Positions 18,199 to 26,638 of a stretch of 64,000 nt of DNA are shown piece by piece. The DNA is from CAZBLP01 sp964492825 (GTDB taxonomy: Bacteria > DYJV01), in contig CAZBLP010000003.1 of assembly GCA_964492825.1 (NCBI GenBank), forward strand, positions 1 to 64,000, in the 5' to 3' direction. A program made the position numbers and the translations under genes. The notes beneath the pieces are model-generated. The model searched no databases. It had not been told where the DNA came from and saw only the letters and a program-made list of their open reading frames with translations. Each line of letters begins with the position of its first letter. Position 1 is the stretch's first letter.

Positions 18199-19731
18199 TT
18201 CATTTAAGTTATTTATTTTTTCGTTTAACTTATTATTTTCAATTAACAATTTTTTGTTTTCTTCATTTAATTCATTTAATTTACTACTCATATCTTCTAA
18301 TATTAATTTTAAATTTTCTATACTTGCCAAATTATTTTTTAATGTATTTATTTCTTTATGTTTTTGCTCTAATAAATTTTTATACTGTTCTACCTCTTTT
18401 ATTAGAAAATCTATTTTTTCGTCTGAAGAGTTGATTTGAAAATTTTTATTCATAGGGGTAGCTTTTATTACAAATTGATATGTAAAAATATCTGGATTTG
18501 TGTTTTCTAATTTTTTTCTGGTTTCTTCCGGAATTTTGAACCAATCTGTTTTAAATTCAGTGTTCCATGGTTCCATTATGACTCTGTCTATTTTTGTTAT
18601 AAAATATCCTGCTTTTTCCAGTTCCAAAAAAATAGTTTTTCTTGTAAAGAACTTTACATGTGTGGAATCCATAAGCCCTATTTCATTGTAATCCCATTTA
18701 CCCTCCATAAGATTTGCAACAACAGAACCATGAGCTACATTTGGTATAGAGATAAGTAAGGTTCCGTTATCTTTCAAAAATTTTACTAAATTTTCAAGTA
18801 CCTGTTCACTCTGTTGCAGATGTTCCAATACATCCATTAAAATTATATAATCAAATTTTTTTCCGTCCAAATGCTGCAGAGTTTTATTATCCTGAATATC
18901 TCCTATAATTAATTTTTCCAAAAAAGGCTCAGCAATTGTAGCAGCTGCTTTGTCTATTTCTATTCCCCATACTTTGCAATTCAGATTATTTTTCAAATAA
19001 TATGATACATGCCCCGAGGCACAGCCTATTTCAAGAATATTACTGTTGGGTTTTATTTCCTTTAATATTTTGTAATATACAGTATTTTGATTTTTCATAT
19101 CGATTTCATAAAAATATTTAGGAGATTCTTTTTTTTCAGGAAATTCATAATTTTCGAAAATATTTGGATTAAACCTGTGTAAATACTCGTTTTGAATGTT
19201 TTCAGGAAAGCTTAGTTCATCAAAGTCCACTCTATTTGAAGCAATGCCAATAATAGTATGGGGTTTGAGGGAATCTCCCTGAAAAAAAACTTTTTTGTAT
19301 TTAAAATTTTCCAGAACTTTGTAAAACAGTTGAGGTGTAAATCTCCAATAATCAGCAGGATGCTCATGTATAGGAAAATCCATAACAGATGAAATTATAA
19401 AAATACCGGTATCTTCAACAAGTAAAGACATTTCTTTAACAGCTTCAAGAGGAGAAAAAACATGCTCCAAAGTTTCAAGACATAAAACCCATTTGAATTT
19501 TTTGGATTTAAATGGAACATTATGGATATCGCAAATCACATCAACTCCTACACCACGCCTAATATCAGTACCCACATAATTACAATTTTTGAAATAGGGT
19601 CTCAAATCAGCATAACCCACTTGGCCTTCAACCTGATAAGAACCAAATTCTATAACATTACCCTTTGAGTTTATTTCATTTGATAAAAAACTTATAAAGT
19701 TTTTAATGTTTTCCCTCATATCTCCTCGCAA
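18199..19731 (-). CDS. double SAM-methyltransferase with coiled coil, 3' part lost in assembly gap
   Basis: About 511 readable residues. The first methyltransferase-like domain (GNVIEFGSYQVEGQ near residue 20, GTDIRRGVGVDVICD, CLETLEHVFSP) is followed by a second one (ILEIGCASGHVSYYLKN near 227, GIEIDKAA, ILMDVLEHLQQSE). From about residue 440 a heptad-repeat coiled coil runs into the gap (EQYKNLLEQKHKEINTLK, LNEENKKLLIENNKLN). Methyltransferase plus coiled coil resembles the layout of chain-terminating enzymes such as WbdD that act with ABC polysaccharide exporters. Probably one gene with the glycosyltransferase part beyond the gap. Confidence 0.8.
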
Positions 19732-19842
19732 ATTTTATATTGAAAAAATTTATACAAATTCCAAACTTATATAAGGTTCACTAAAATAAAAGTTATGTAT
19801 TGTCAAATTTTTTCATAGGTTTTTATTAAAAAATTTTATTTC

Positions 19843-19871
19843 TTGACAATATCAGAATTTCTCAGTTAAAA
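19843..19871 (+). promoter_or_regulatory. sigma-70-type promoter for the SPOR lipoprotein gene
   Basis: TTGACA at 19843-19848, 17-base spacer, TTAAAA at 19866-19871. Transcription would start near 19878, directly at the tandem ATGATG at 19880-19885. No Shine-Dalgarno sequence is present, so the message appears leaderless. Confidence 0.5.
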
Positions 19872-19879
19872 AACAAAGC

Positions 19880-20785
19880 ATGATGTTAAAAATTAGCTCC
19901 ATTGCAAAACAATTTTTATTTGCATTTTTTTTATTAATTGTTTTTGCTTCGTGCAGTAAAATTGTAAATCAGCGCAATTTTTTACCACCTTCTGAAAATT
20001 TTCCTTTGAATAAAGTAAAAACAATCGCTGTATTACCCTTTACAAATTCTACTCCAAACAATGAACTTGCAAATCTTGTGAGAATAAGTTTATACAGCCA
20101 TTTATCTGTGAGAGGTTTTAAAGATATTGAGTTGTCAACTATAGATTTTGCAATAAAGAAATTAAGAATCAATAAAGTAGATATTTGCAATAAAGTTCAG
20201 ATAAAAAAATTAGGAACAGCTTTAGGTGCTGATTATCTTGTTTTTGGAAAAGTAATTTCCAATGATAAAGTTTTTGCAGCTATTTATTCTCTGAATTCAA
20301 TTGAAATAGAAATTCAAATTGTTAATACAAAAAATTGCAAAGTTGTATGGCATGATATAATTATTTCAAAAAAACATGAAGGAGGTTTGCCTACTTCTAT
20401 TTTTTCAATCCCTTTTATTTCTGCATCTACGTCAATGAATATGAATAAAAGTGTTACTATTTCATTAATTGAAGATTCTTGCAGAGTATTGGCATATAGA
20501 ATTCCATCAAAGCTTATTTCCATAAAAATCTCAAAGGAAAAATATATTGTGCAAGCAGGTGCTTTTTTATCAAAGAGTAGCGCCATTAATCTTTTGGAAA
20601 AAATCAGAAACAAGTCGTTGCCTTGTTATATTGATAAATTTTTTACAAATAATACTTTGTGGTATAGGGTTATTCTTGGACCATTTGAATCATTGCAGGA
20701 AGCTCAGGAAATTATGGCTAAAATAAACAATAGTTTAAAAATAAACTCTATAATAAAAAAACAGATTATTTCAGAAAAGAATTAA
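19880..20785 (+). CDS. outer-membrane-type lipoprotein with SPOR domain
   Basis: 301 residues. A lipoprotein signal covers about residues 1-25 with lipobox FASC. The middle domain (KVKTIAVLPFTNSTPNN near residue 45, LGTALGADYLVFGKVIS near 115) resembles the GNA1162/CsgG-like group of periplasmic lipoproteins. The C-terminal 75 residues (YIVQAGAFLSKSSAINLLEK, WYRVILGPFESLQEAQEIM) are a SPOR domain, which binds denuded septal peptidoglycan. A role at the division septum or in envelope assembly is inferred. The 3' end overlaps the convergent tcdA gene by 20 bases. Function otherwise unknown. Confidence 0.75.
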   Translation: MMLKISSIAKQFLFAFFLLIVFASCSKIVNQRNFLPPSENFPLNKVKTIAVLPFTNSTPNNELANLVRISLYSHLSVRGFKDIELSTIDFAIKKLRINKVDICNKVQIKKLGTALGADYLVFGKVISNDKVFAAIYSLNSIEIEIQIVNTKNCKVVWHDIIISKKHEGGLPTSIFSIPFISASTSMNMNKSVTISLIEDSCRVLAYRIPSKLISIKISKEKYIVQAGAFLSKSSAINLLEKIRNKSLPCYIDKFFTNNTLWYRVILGPFESLQEAQEIMAKINNSLKINSIIKKQIISEKN

Positions 20786-21446
20786 AAATATATCCTGATA
20801 TTAAATGACCGAATATTGCAGGAATATGGGCACATGATCCAATAACCTTATCATCTTCATATTTTATATATTTGGTTTCTTCAGTACAATAAACCACTGG
20901 AAAACCTTTTTCTATATTATGCTTTTTTAAATTTTTTTTCACTCTTTTAAGCAGCCTATCACCATAAGCTTCACCAATATCAGATATTTTTATATTTGAA
21001 GGGTCCATTTTACCACTTGCACCCATAGCACTTATAACCTTTAAATTTTTTTTCACACATTGTAAAATTAATTCTATTTTATCTGATAATTTATCTATTG
21101 CATCAACAACAAAATCATAATCTTCATTTAATATTGAATTTTTATTTGCAAAACAAAACTTATCAACAATGCAATTTACATTAATATCATCATAAATTTC
21201 ATGCAAAAAATCCTTCATTGCATAACATTTAAACTGATTTAAATATTGTTTTAATCCTATTACATGTCTGTTGAAGTTGGACTGCTCCACTTTATCGAAA
21301 TCTACAAGGACAAAATTTTTAAAACCATTTCTTGCCAAGGATACGGCAACATTTGAGCCAACTCCTCCAACTCCTACAATAAGAATTTTAGCATTTTTTA
21401 TTTTTCTGCTATGATTTTTACTAATTAGAATTTGGACTCGATCCAT
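20766..21446 (-). CDS. tcdA: tRNA threonylcarbamoyladenosine dehydratase (TcdA/CsdL, ThiF family)
   Basis: 226 residues of the E1/ThiF-MoeB-HesA fold. The nucleotide-binding loop VGVGGVGSNVAVSLARNG lies near residue 25, DFDKVEQSNFNRHV near 49, and DFVVDAIDKLSDKIEL near 110. The combination matches TcdA, which cyclises t6A37 in tRNA in an ATP-dependent step. Its start overlaps the end of the cobT-like gene by 26 bases. A related role in sulfur-cofactor synthesis cannot be excluded from sequence alone. Confidence 0.75.
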   Translation of the reverse strand: MDRVQILISKNHSRKIKNAKILIVGVGGVGSNVAVSLARNGFKNFVLVDFDKVEQSNFNRHVIGLKQYLNQFKCYAMKDFLHEIYDDINVNCIVDKFCFANKNSILNEDYDFVVDAIDKLSDKIELILQCVKKNLKVISAMGASGKMDPSNIKISDIGEAYGDRLLKRVKKNLKKHNIEKGFPVVYCTEETKYIKYEDDKVIGSCAHIPAIFGHLISGYIFNSFLK

Positions 21447-22521
21447 AAATATTCTGATATACTTTCTCTATTTCTTTGAGAAATGATTTATTTGTATGTT
21501 TTGTTTCATTAAACAAAACAGTTGCAAGAGCACCAGCACCAACACCTTCTTTAACATAACCCATTTCATATAGACGAAGATTTTCATATATTGAGTGACT
21601 GAAGTTTAGCATTGAAGTTATTAAAGGTACTTGTAATTTTATATTATGCATAAGACCCACAATATCCGAATCATTATCAAAAGTTACCCATTTGGTGGTG
21701 GAAATAGCAATATTTTTATACAAGTTATCATCTTGATTAATATGTTTTATTAATGTGGCAACTGAAACCATTTGAGTACCGCCTGCAAGCAAAACCTTTA
21801 CACCTTTTTTTGCAAGTTCAATTGTTAAAAAAGCTTGAATAGGCTGCATAGGATCAGCAATTTTTCTCACAATGTCAAAAGGTGTTTCATTGCTACTAAT
21901 ATATTTCAAAGCTTTTTTAACAACATTAATTTTTAAATTGTGATTATTCCCAGGCATACTTCCGCAAATTTTATTAAAAGCAGCATACCCAAAAGCTTCA
22001 ATTAGAGCAAGTGCTGTGGTTGTCCCTCCTGGAACACTTTCTCCGAGAATAACAAACTCAAATGATTTTGATAATTCTTCTGCTAAAATTTTTGTTTTTT
22101 CTAAAAGTTGATTTAAATCCAATTCTTCAAGAGCTTCTCCGCTTAACAAACTTTTACCATAAATATTATTTATTTCAATAATTGGAGTAAAAGGTTTGAC
22201 TTTTAGCCCTGCATTAATTGGGAAATAAGGGATTTTAAGGGTCTTAAGAGCAGCTATTGAAATTATTACAGGGGAAGGAGGCCCAAAAGGATTTTCAGGA
22301 ATTGCAGGCAAACATTTAGCTTTGCCGAAATATATTGCTTCCACATCAGCAGCAGCAGTGTATTTAATTAGCTCAGTATTTGCTCCAGCTGCGGAGATAC
22401 CGGGAATTTCACTTGTCTCTGTATGAGCAATTGTACATAAAAAAACAGTTTTTTTATGTACAGTTTTTTTTAAAAAATTTTTCCCTTTTTCAGGAAGATA
22501 ATTAAAAGTAATTTTTTCCAT
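21421..22521 (-). CDS. cobT: nicotinate-nucleotide-dependent phosphoribosyltransferase, archaeal-type CobT
   Basis: 366 residues of the family also known as UPF0284/TIGR00303, related to CobT, which makes alpha-ribazole phosphate for the lower ligand of cobamides. Recognised by IPGISAAGANTELIKYTAAADVE near residue 40, GLKVKPFTPIIEI near 105, LGESVPGGTTTALALIEAFG near 155, and LLAGGTQMVSVATLI near 245. This type is best known in archaea and some bacteria. A cobamide need agrees with anaerobic metabolism, but no other cobalamin gene is nearby. Confidence 0.75.
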   Translation of the reverse strand: MEKITFNYLPEKGKNFLKKTVHKKTVFLCTIAHTETSEIPGISAAGANTELIKYTAAADVEAIYFGKAKCLPAIPENPFGPPSPVIISIAALKTLKIPYFPINAGLKVKPFTPIIEINNIYGKSLLSGEALEELDLNQLLEKTKILAEELSKSFEFVILGESVPGGTTTALALIEAFGYAAFNKICGSMPGNNHNLKINVVKKALKYISSNETPFDIVRKIADPMQPIQAFLTIELAKKGVKVLLAGGTQMVSVATLIKHINQDDNLYKNIAISTTKWVTFDNDSDIVGLMHNIKLQVPLITSMLNFSHSIYENLRLYEMGYVKEGVGAGALATVLFNETKHTNKSFLKEIEKVYQNIYGSSPNSN

Positions 22522-22556
22522 TTTTCTTAAAACTAAAGTATTGGCTATTAAAAATT

Positions 22557-23234
22557 TTACTTATCTATTTCTACTATAAAGCCATCGTAGCCTAAATTCA
22601 GTGCTTTTTTTAGAATTTTCTCAGCAGAGGCTCTCCTGGAATAATTGCCAATCATTACTCTATAAAATTTTTTATTGTTAATATATGTTGATTTAATATA
22701 GGTTTTATTAAAATATTTTGCTAAAAATTTTTTAAAAGATTTTGCATTAGAATAAATACTGAATGATGCTATTTGTGCGGCATAATATCTTGAATAACGG
22801 AAACCTTTACCAGTATATAAAAATGGGGATTTTACTACTGTGATTTTAACCCTAGCAATGCCTTTGTTTGCCATTCCGAGTTTTTTAGCTGCTGTATAGG
22901 TAAGGTCAATAATTCTTCCTTTTACAAAAGGACCTCTGTCATTTATTTTAACAACTACTGTTCTTCCGTTTTCAAGATTAGTAACTTTCACATAAGTGCC
23001 AAGAGGCAAAGTTTTATGGGCAGCTGTCATTGCATACATATTGTAAATTTCACCGCTTGCTGTGGGCCTTCCATGAAAATTACTTCCATACCAAGACGCA
23101 ATCCCGGTTTCTTGATATCCTATGTAAGTTTTTGAAGGTTTCACAGGTTTGTGAAATATGTAGTAACTTCTTTTTGTAGCACAACCTGCTGATAAAAAGA
23201 TTATAAAAAGTAAAAATAGACTAATTTTTTTCAT
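22557..23234 (-). CDS. rlpA: septal ring lytic transglycosylase RlpA with SPOR domain
   Basis: 225 residues. A lipoprotein signal ends in lipobox LSAGC (Cys17). A double-psi beta-barrel follows with GIASWYGSNFHGRPTASGE near residue 43 and the catalytic Asp in INDRGPFVKGRIIDL. The C-terminal SPOR domain (YAAQIASFSIYSNAKSFKKF, FYRVMIGNYSRRASAEKIL) targets the septum. RlpA cleaves peptidoglycan strands lacking stem peptides. The ATG at 23234 is preferred because the signal peptide begins there; upstream in-frame codons lie within the xer gene. Confidence 0.88.
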   Translation of the reverse strand: MKKISLFLLFIIFLSAGCATKRSYYIFHKPVKPSKTYIGYQETGIASWYGSNFHGRPTASGEIYNMYAMTAAHKTLPLGTYVKVTNLENGRTVVVKINDRGPFVKGRIIDLTYTAAKKLGMANKGIARVKITVVKSPFLYTGKGFRYSRYYAAQIASFSIYSNAKSFKKFLAKYFNKTYIKSTYINNKKFYRVMIGNYSRRASAEKILKKALNLGYDGFIVEIDK

Positions 23235-24180
23235 GTTTACCTGCTTTAGGATGGGATTTATCGTAAACTTCAATAATTTTGTCAATACTTATATGAGTAT
23301 AGATTTGTGTAGTAGAAAGAGAAGAATGGCCTAGTAATTCCTGGATCATCCTAATATCCATACCCTGGTTTAACAAATGAGAGGCAAATGAATGCCTTAA
23401 CACATGAGGAGTAACTTTTTTTGTAATATTTGCTTTAATGGCTCTTTCTTTAACCATCATCTGAATAGATCTAGAGGTAATCCGTTTACCTTTTAAATTT
23501 GTAAAAACAGGTGTAACAAGTTCTCTGTTATTTTTCTCTTTTAAAACATTTTTACGGATTTTTAAATAGTTTTTTAATTTTTTTTTAGCTTTATCATTAA
23601 AAATGACAAAACGTTCTTTATTGCCTTTACCAAGTACTTTTATGATATTCTGGCTAAAATCTATGTTTTCCAGATTCAAACCTACAACTTCTGAGACTCT
23701 TAGACCTGAAGAATAAATTAATTCAAGGATTGCATTGTCTCTGTAATTTTTTTCAATATTTTTACAATTATTGTCGGAAAATTCAAGCAAAGAATAGACT
23801 TCATCTATATTCAGATAATTGGGAATTTTTTTATCCTGTTTCTGATGCTGTATATTTAAAGCAGGATTACTTTGAATGATTTTTTCTTTATTTAGATATT
23901 GGTAAAAATGTTTAACTGCTGATATTTTTCTGTTAATAGATGTTTTTTCCAAATTTTTTTTTATTACAAGCATGTGTATATATTGGGATATTTCCTCATA
24001 ACTTGCTTTAGCTAAATGAATATCTTTATTATGCAAAAAATCAATAAACTGATGCAAATCTCTTATATATGAATCAATTGTATTTTTTGAATAGTTTTTC
24101 ATAAATTTCAAATAAACTTTAAAAGAATTTAATAACTTTTCTGTTGATAATTTTGTAAAGTTATGAGATTTTTCAGCCAT
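23221..24180 (-). CDS. tyrosine recombinase XerC/XerD
   Basis: 319 residues. An N-terminal SAM-like core-binding domain (about 10-100) precedes the catalytic domain with Arg in YSSGLRVSEVVGL, Lys in VLGKGNKERFV, HxxR in HVLRHSFASHLLNQG, and the final histidine and tyrosine in LLGHSSLSTTQIYTH. Length and motifs fit the chromosomal-dimer resolvase rather than a phage integrase; there are no att repeats or integration debris. C or D type cannot be assigned. Its start overlaps the divergent tonB gene by 2 bases and its end overlaps rlpA by 14. Confidence 0.85.
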   Translation of the reverse strand: MAEKSHNFTKLSTEKLLNSFKVYLKFMKNYSKNTIDSYIRDLHQFIDFLHNKDIHLAKASYEEISQYIHMLVIKKNLEKTSINRKISAVKHFYQYLNKEKIIQSNPALNIQHQKQDKKIPNYLNIDEVYSLLEFSDNNCKNIEKNYRDNAILELIYSSGLRVSEVVGLNLENIDFSQNIIKVLGKGNKERFVIFNDKAKKKLKNYLKIRKNVLKEKNNRELVTPVFTNLKGKRITSRSIQMMVKERAIKANITKKVTPHVLRHSFASHLLNQGMDIRMIQELLGHSSLSTTQIYTHISIDKIIEVYDKSHPKAGKHEKN

Positions 24181-25240
24181 GACAAAAGATTACAAATTTA
24201 TCCTTTTTTTAATAATATCTATTTTATTACACATAATGATATTTTTTACAATAAAAGAAAATATTCTTTTTAAAAATATGCAATTGTTAAAAAAAAATAA
24301 AGTTGAAAGCACCACTAAAGTCAGATTTATAGACCTACCAGACACTACTCCTGAAACAAAGAAAAAAGTAAAGAGCAAATATATTGCACAAAAATCACAT
24401 TTAGCAAAAAAAGAAACAAAAAAAAATACACCTTTAATAAAGCCAAAACCAAAAACCAAACCTTTAAAACCTAAGAAATCAGTTATTGTTAAAGAAAGCC
24501 TTCCTAATTTATATTCCAACAAAGTTATTAGTAAAACCAAGAAAAACATTCACAAAAAACAGGTTAAACATAAAAAAACTGTTAAACCAGCAGCACATAA
24601 AAAAGAGAACAATAAGATTGTTAAAAAAAAACCTGAGCAAAAAATTGTTAGAAAACCTGTAAAAAAGAAAAGTATTATAGCCTTAAATAAAATTACTCCT
24701 AATTATAAGGAGATTTTAGAAAAGGGTTTTTTTAAGTCTTCCAAATTAAATAAAAACATTCAATCAAAAAATTTTAAGAAATCAAATGTTAAATCAAAAT
24801 CATCAAAGTCATCAAAATCATTTAAAGAATCTGATGTAAAAACTCTTTCTCCAAATATTTTTCGGCCTTCACATATTTACCCTGATGACATTGATATAAG
24901 TGATTCTGTTTCGATTTCAACTCAGTCAAGCAGATTTGCTTCATACCTACATAAGGTGAAAAGAAAAATTGAGCTTGTATGGGAATATCCGCCACTGGCA
25001 GGAGAAATGGGAATAGGTGGAAGGGTTTTTGTGAAGTTTACAATTAATAAATATGGACATCTTGAAAAAGTTGAACTTCTTAAATCGTCAGGTGCTGCAA
25101 TACTTGACAATGAAGCTATAAAGGCTATTAAAGAAGCAGCAGATTATCCTCCATTTCCGGAAGATAACAGCTTTGGAGTTAACAGAATAAAAATTCATGC
25201 ATGTTTTGATTATGTTATTGCAGGGAAAGATTTATGGTAA
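24179..25240 (+). CDS. TonB-family energy transducer
   Basis: 353 residues. One N-terminal transmembrane segment (about 7-27), then a long periplasmic region rich in Lys and Pro (about 50-180) with a Ser/Lys run near residue 205. The C-terminal TonB domain (about 255-350) shows YLHKVKRKIELVWEYPP, GRVFVKFTINKYGHLEKVEL and LDNEAIKAIKEAADYPPFP. It couples inner-membrane proton motive force to outer-membrane receptors, or acts like TolA. The unusual lysine content matches the AT-rich genome. No ExbBD genes are nearby. Confidence 0.85.
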   Translation: MTKDYKFILFLIISILLHIMIFFTIKENILFKNMQLLKKNKVESTTKVRFIDLPDTTPETKKKVKSKYIAQKSHLAKKETKKNTPLIKPKPKTKPLKPKKSVIVKESLPNLYSNKVISKTKKNIHKKQVKHKKTVKPAAHKKENNKIVKKKPEQKIVRKPVKKKSIIALNKITPNYKEILEKGFFKSSKLNKNIQSKNFKKSNVKSKSSKSSKSFKESDVKTLSPNIFRPSHIYPDDIDISDSVSISTQSSRFASYLHKVKRKIELVWEYPPLAGEMGIGGRVFVKFTINKYGHLEKVELLKSSGAAILDNEAIKAIKEAADYPPFPEDNSFGVNRIKIHACFDYVIAGKDLW

Positions 25241-25878
25241 TGAAACAAGTTAAAATGGTTATATATGATTGTGATGGTGTGATTTTTGATTCTGAAAAGG
25301 CAAATTTAGAATATTACAGTTATATTTTTAAAAAATTCAATTTACCTCAAATTTCATCACAGAATATTGAGCATATGAGGGTACTGCATACATATTCAAA
25401 TGACGAGGTATTTAAATATTTTGTTAAAGATAAAAAATTACAAAAAGATATTATTATTTTTTCCAAAACTGTTGATTATTCAATTTTTTACAAATACATG
25501 AAACTTGAAAAAGATTTTTTTAAATGCTGTGAGATTTTAAAAAAGAAAAATCTGAAAATTGGCGTAGCAACCAATAGAAGTATTTCCTTTGCTGGGATTA
25601 TGCAATTTTTTCACCTTAATAAATTTTTCGATGATTATGTTACTACACTTGACGTTAAAAGGCCGAAACCTTATCCTGACATGTTAAATCTAATATTGGA
25701 AAAGAATAACCTTAAACCTTTTGAAGCAATTTTTGTAGGGGATTCTCTGATTGATTATAAAGCAGCAACTTTATCAGGAATTAAATTCATTGGATATAAA
25801 ATCAAAGTTAAAAATGAGCTTTGCATTGAGAACCATTTGGAATTAATTAAGATTTTTGAAAGAATCCACAATTATTAA
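25234..25878 (+). CDS. HAD-family hydrolase (phosphoglycolate phosphatase-like)
   Basis: 214 residues. Motif I YDCDGVIFDSE near residue 10 contains the nucleophile Asp and the second acid. Motif II is VATNRS near 112, the lysine is in VKRPKPYPDM near 142, and the C-terminal acidic motif is FVGDSLIDYKAATLSG near 167. These place it in subfamily I with a helical cap. Substrate unknown. The ATG overlaps the end of tonB by 7 bases, so it is probably cotranslated. Confidence 0.8.
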   Translation: MVMKQVKMVIYDCDGVIFDSEKANLEYYSYIFKKFNLPQISSQNIEHMRVLHTYSNDEVFKYFVKDKKLQKDIIIFSKTVDYSIFYKYMKLEKDFFKCCEILKKKNLKIGVATNRSISFAGIMQFFHLNKFFDDYVTTLDVKRPKPYPDMLNLILEKNNLKPFEAIFVGDSLIDYKAATLSGIKFIGYKIKVKNELCIENHLELIKIFERIHNY

Positions 25879-25920
25879 TCAATCTAATGTATTATAAAAA
25901 GCTGACCAATCCTTAAAATT

Positions 25921-26109
25921 TTAATCTGTGTATATTGTAATTTTGTGGGCAATTAAGTCAATTTCTTTAACCGTGCCTTTTATTATTTCCTGCTCACCAA
26001 AAATATTCTGGAAATACCATGTATTACCATCTTTTTTGATAATAAAAGCACCTTCCATGATTTGACGCTCTATATTATCTTTAACTATAAAAACATTTGC
26101 TTCACACAT
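25921..26109 (-). CDS. CooT-like small nickel-binding protein
   Basis: 62 residues beginning MCEANVFIV, the conserved start of the CooT family in which Cys2 binds Ni(II). The rest is a small beta-barrel-like domain (YFQNIFGEQEIIKGTVKEID). In CO-oxidising bacteria CooT assists nickel insertion into CO dehydrogenase, but homologues are common in anaerobes without that operon. RBS GGGAG precedes the ATG, and the gene overlaps the end of the DUF3842 gene, its usual kind of neighbour. Confidence 0.75.
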   Translation of the reverse strand: MCEANVFIVKDNIERQIMEGAFIIKKDGNTWYFQNIFGEQEIIKGTVKEIDLIAHKITIYTD

Positions 26110-26521
26110 TTATAATCTCCCTAAGTCGAACTATTAATTTATCTATCATATGAGGTAATGGTTCGGATTTTAGACCTATTATTTCAATATTTTCCTGTGT
26201 AAACGGTAAAAATATCTTTTTAACAGGTGATGATGCAATTGAAGTAGCCATGTCAGAAGTAAGTTCACCTAACATTGAATTAGGCAGAACAATAGAAATT
26301 GGTCCAATGATAATATCCACATTATTAGCAATTATTTTAATTGGATTTTCTCCTGTAGCACCTTTATTGGCTTTTGCTTTAAGCATAGCAGCTGTAGCAA
26401 TAGAGTTTGTACCAATTGCTATTATTTCCACTTTATCCATGAACTCTTCTTTGATTTTTTTAATTACTGCACTTCCAATCCCTCCGCCTTGACCATCTAT
26501 AATGCAAATTTTATACTTCAT
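26102..26521 (-). CDS. DUF3842 family protein
   Basis: 139 residues with a dinucleotide-binding-like start YKICIIDGQGGGIGSAVI, then EIIAIGTNSIATAAMLKAKANKGATGENPI and a region predicting that a domain of unknown function is shared with many anaerobes. The ATG at 26521 is chosen because the conserved region begins there; 13 further codons are open upstream. It is cotranscribed with the CooT-like gene. I do not know its biochemical role. Confidence 0.7.
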   Translation of the reverse strand: MKYKICIIDGQGGGIGSAVIKKIKEEFMDKVEIIAIGTNSIATAAMLKAKANKGATGENPIKIIANNVDIIIGPISIVLPNSMLGELTSDMATSIASSPVKKIFLPFTQENIEIIGLKSEPLPHMIDKLIVRLREIINV

Positions 26522-26638
26522 AACCTGCCTTTCATATTTATAGGTTGATTTAATTATCAATTCTTATAACTCAATATTTCAAAAATATCTACTGAAATTT
26601 TTACTTTAACTATCTGTTACTTATTACTCTTTTTTGAT

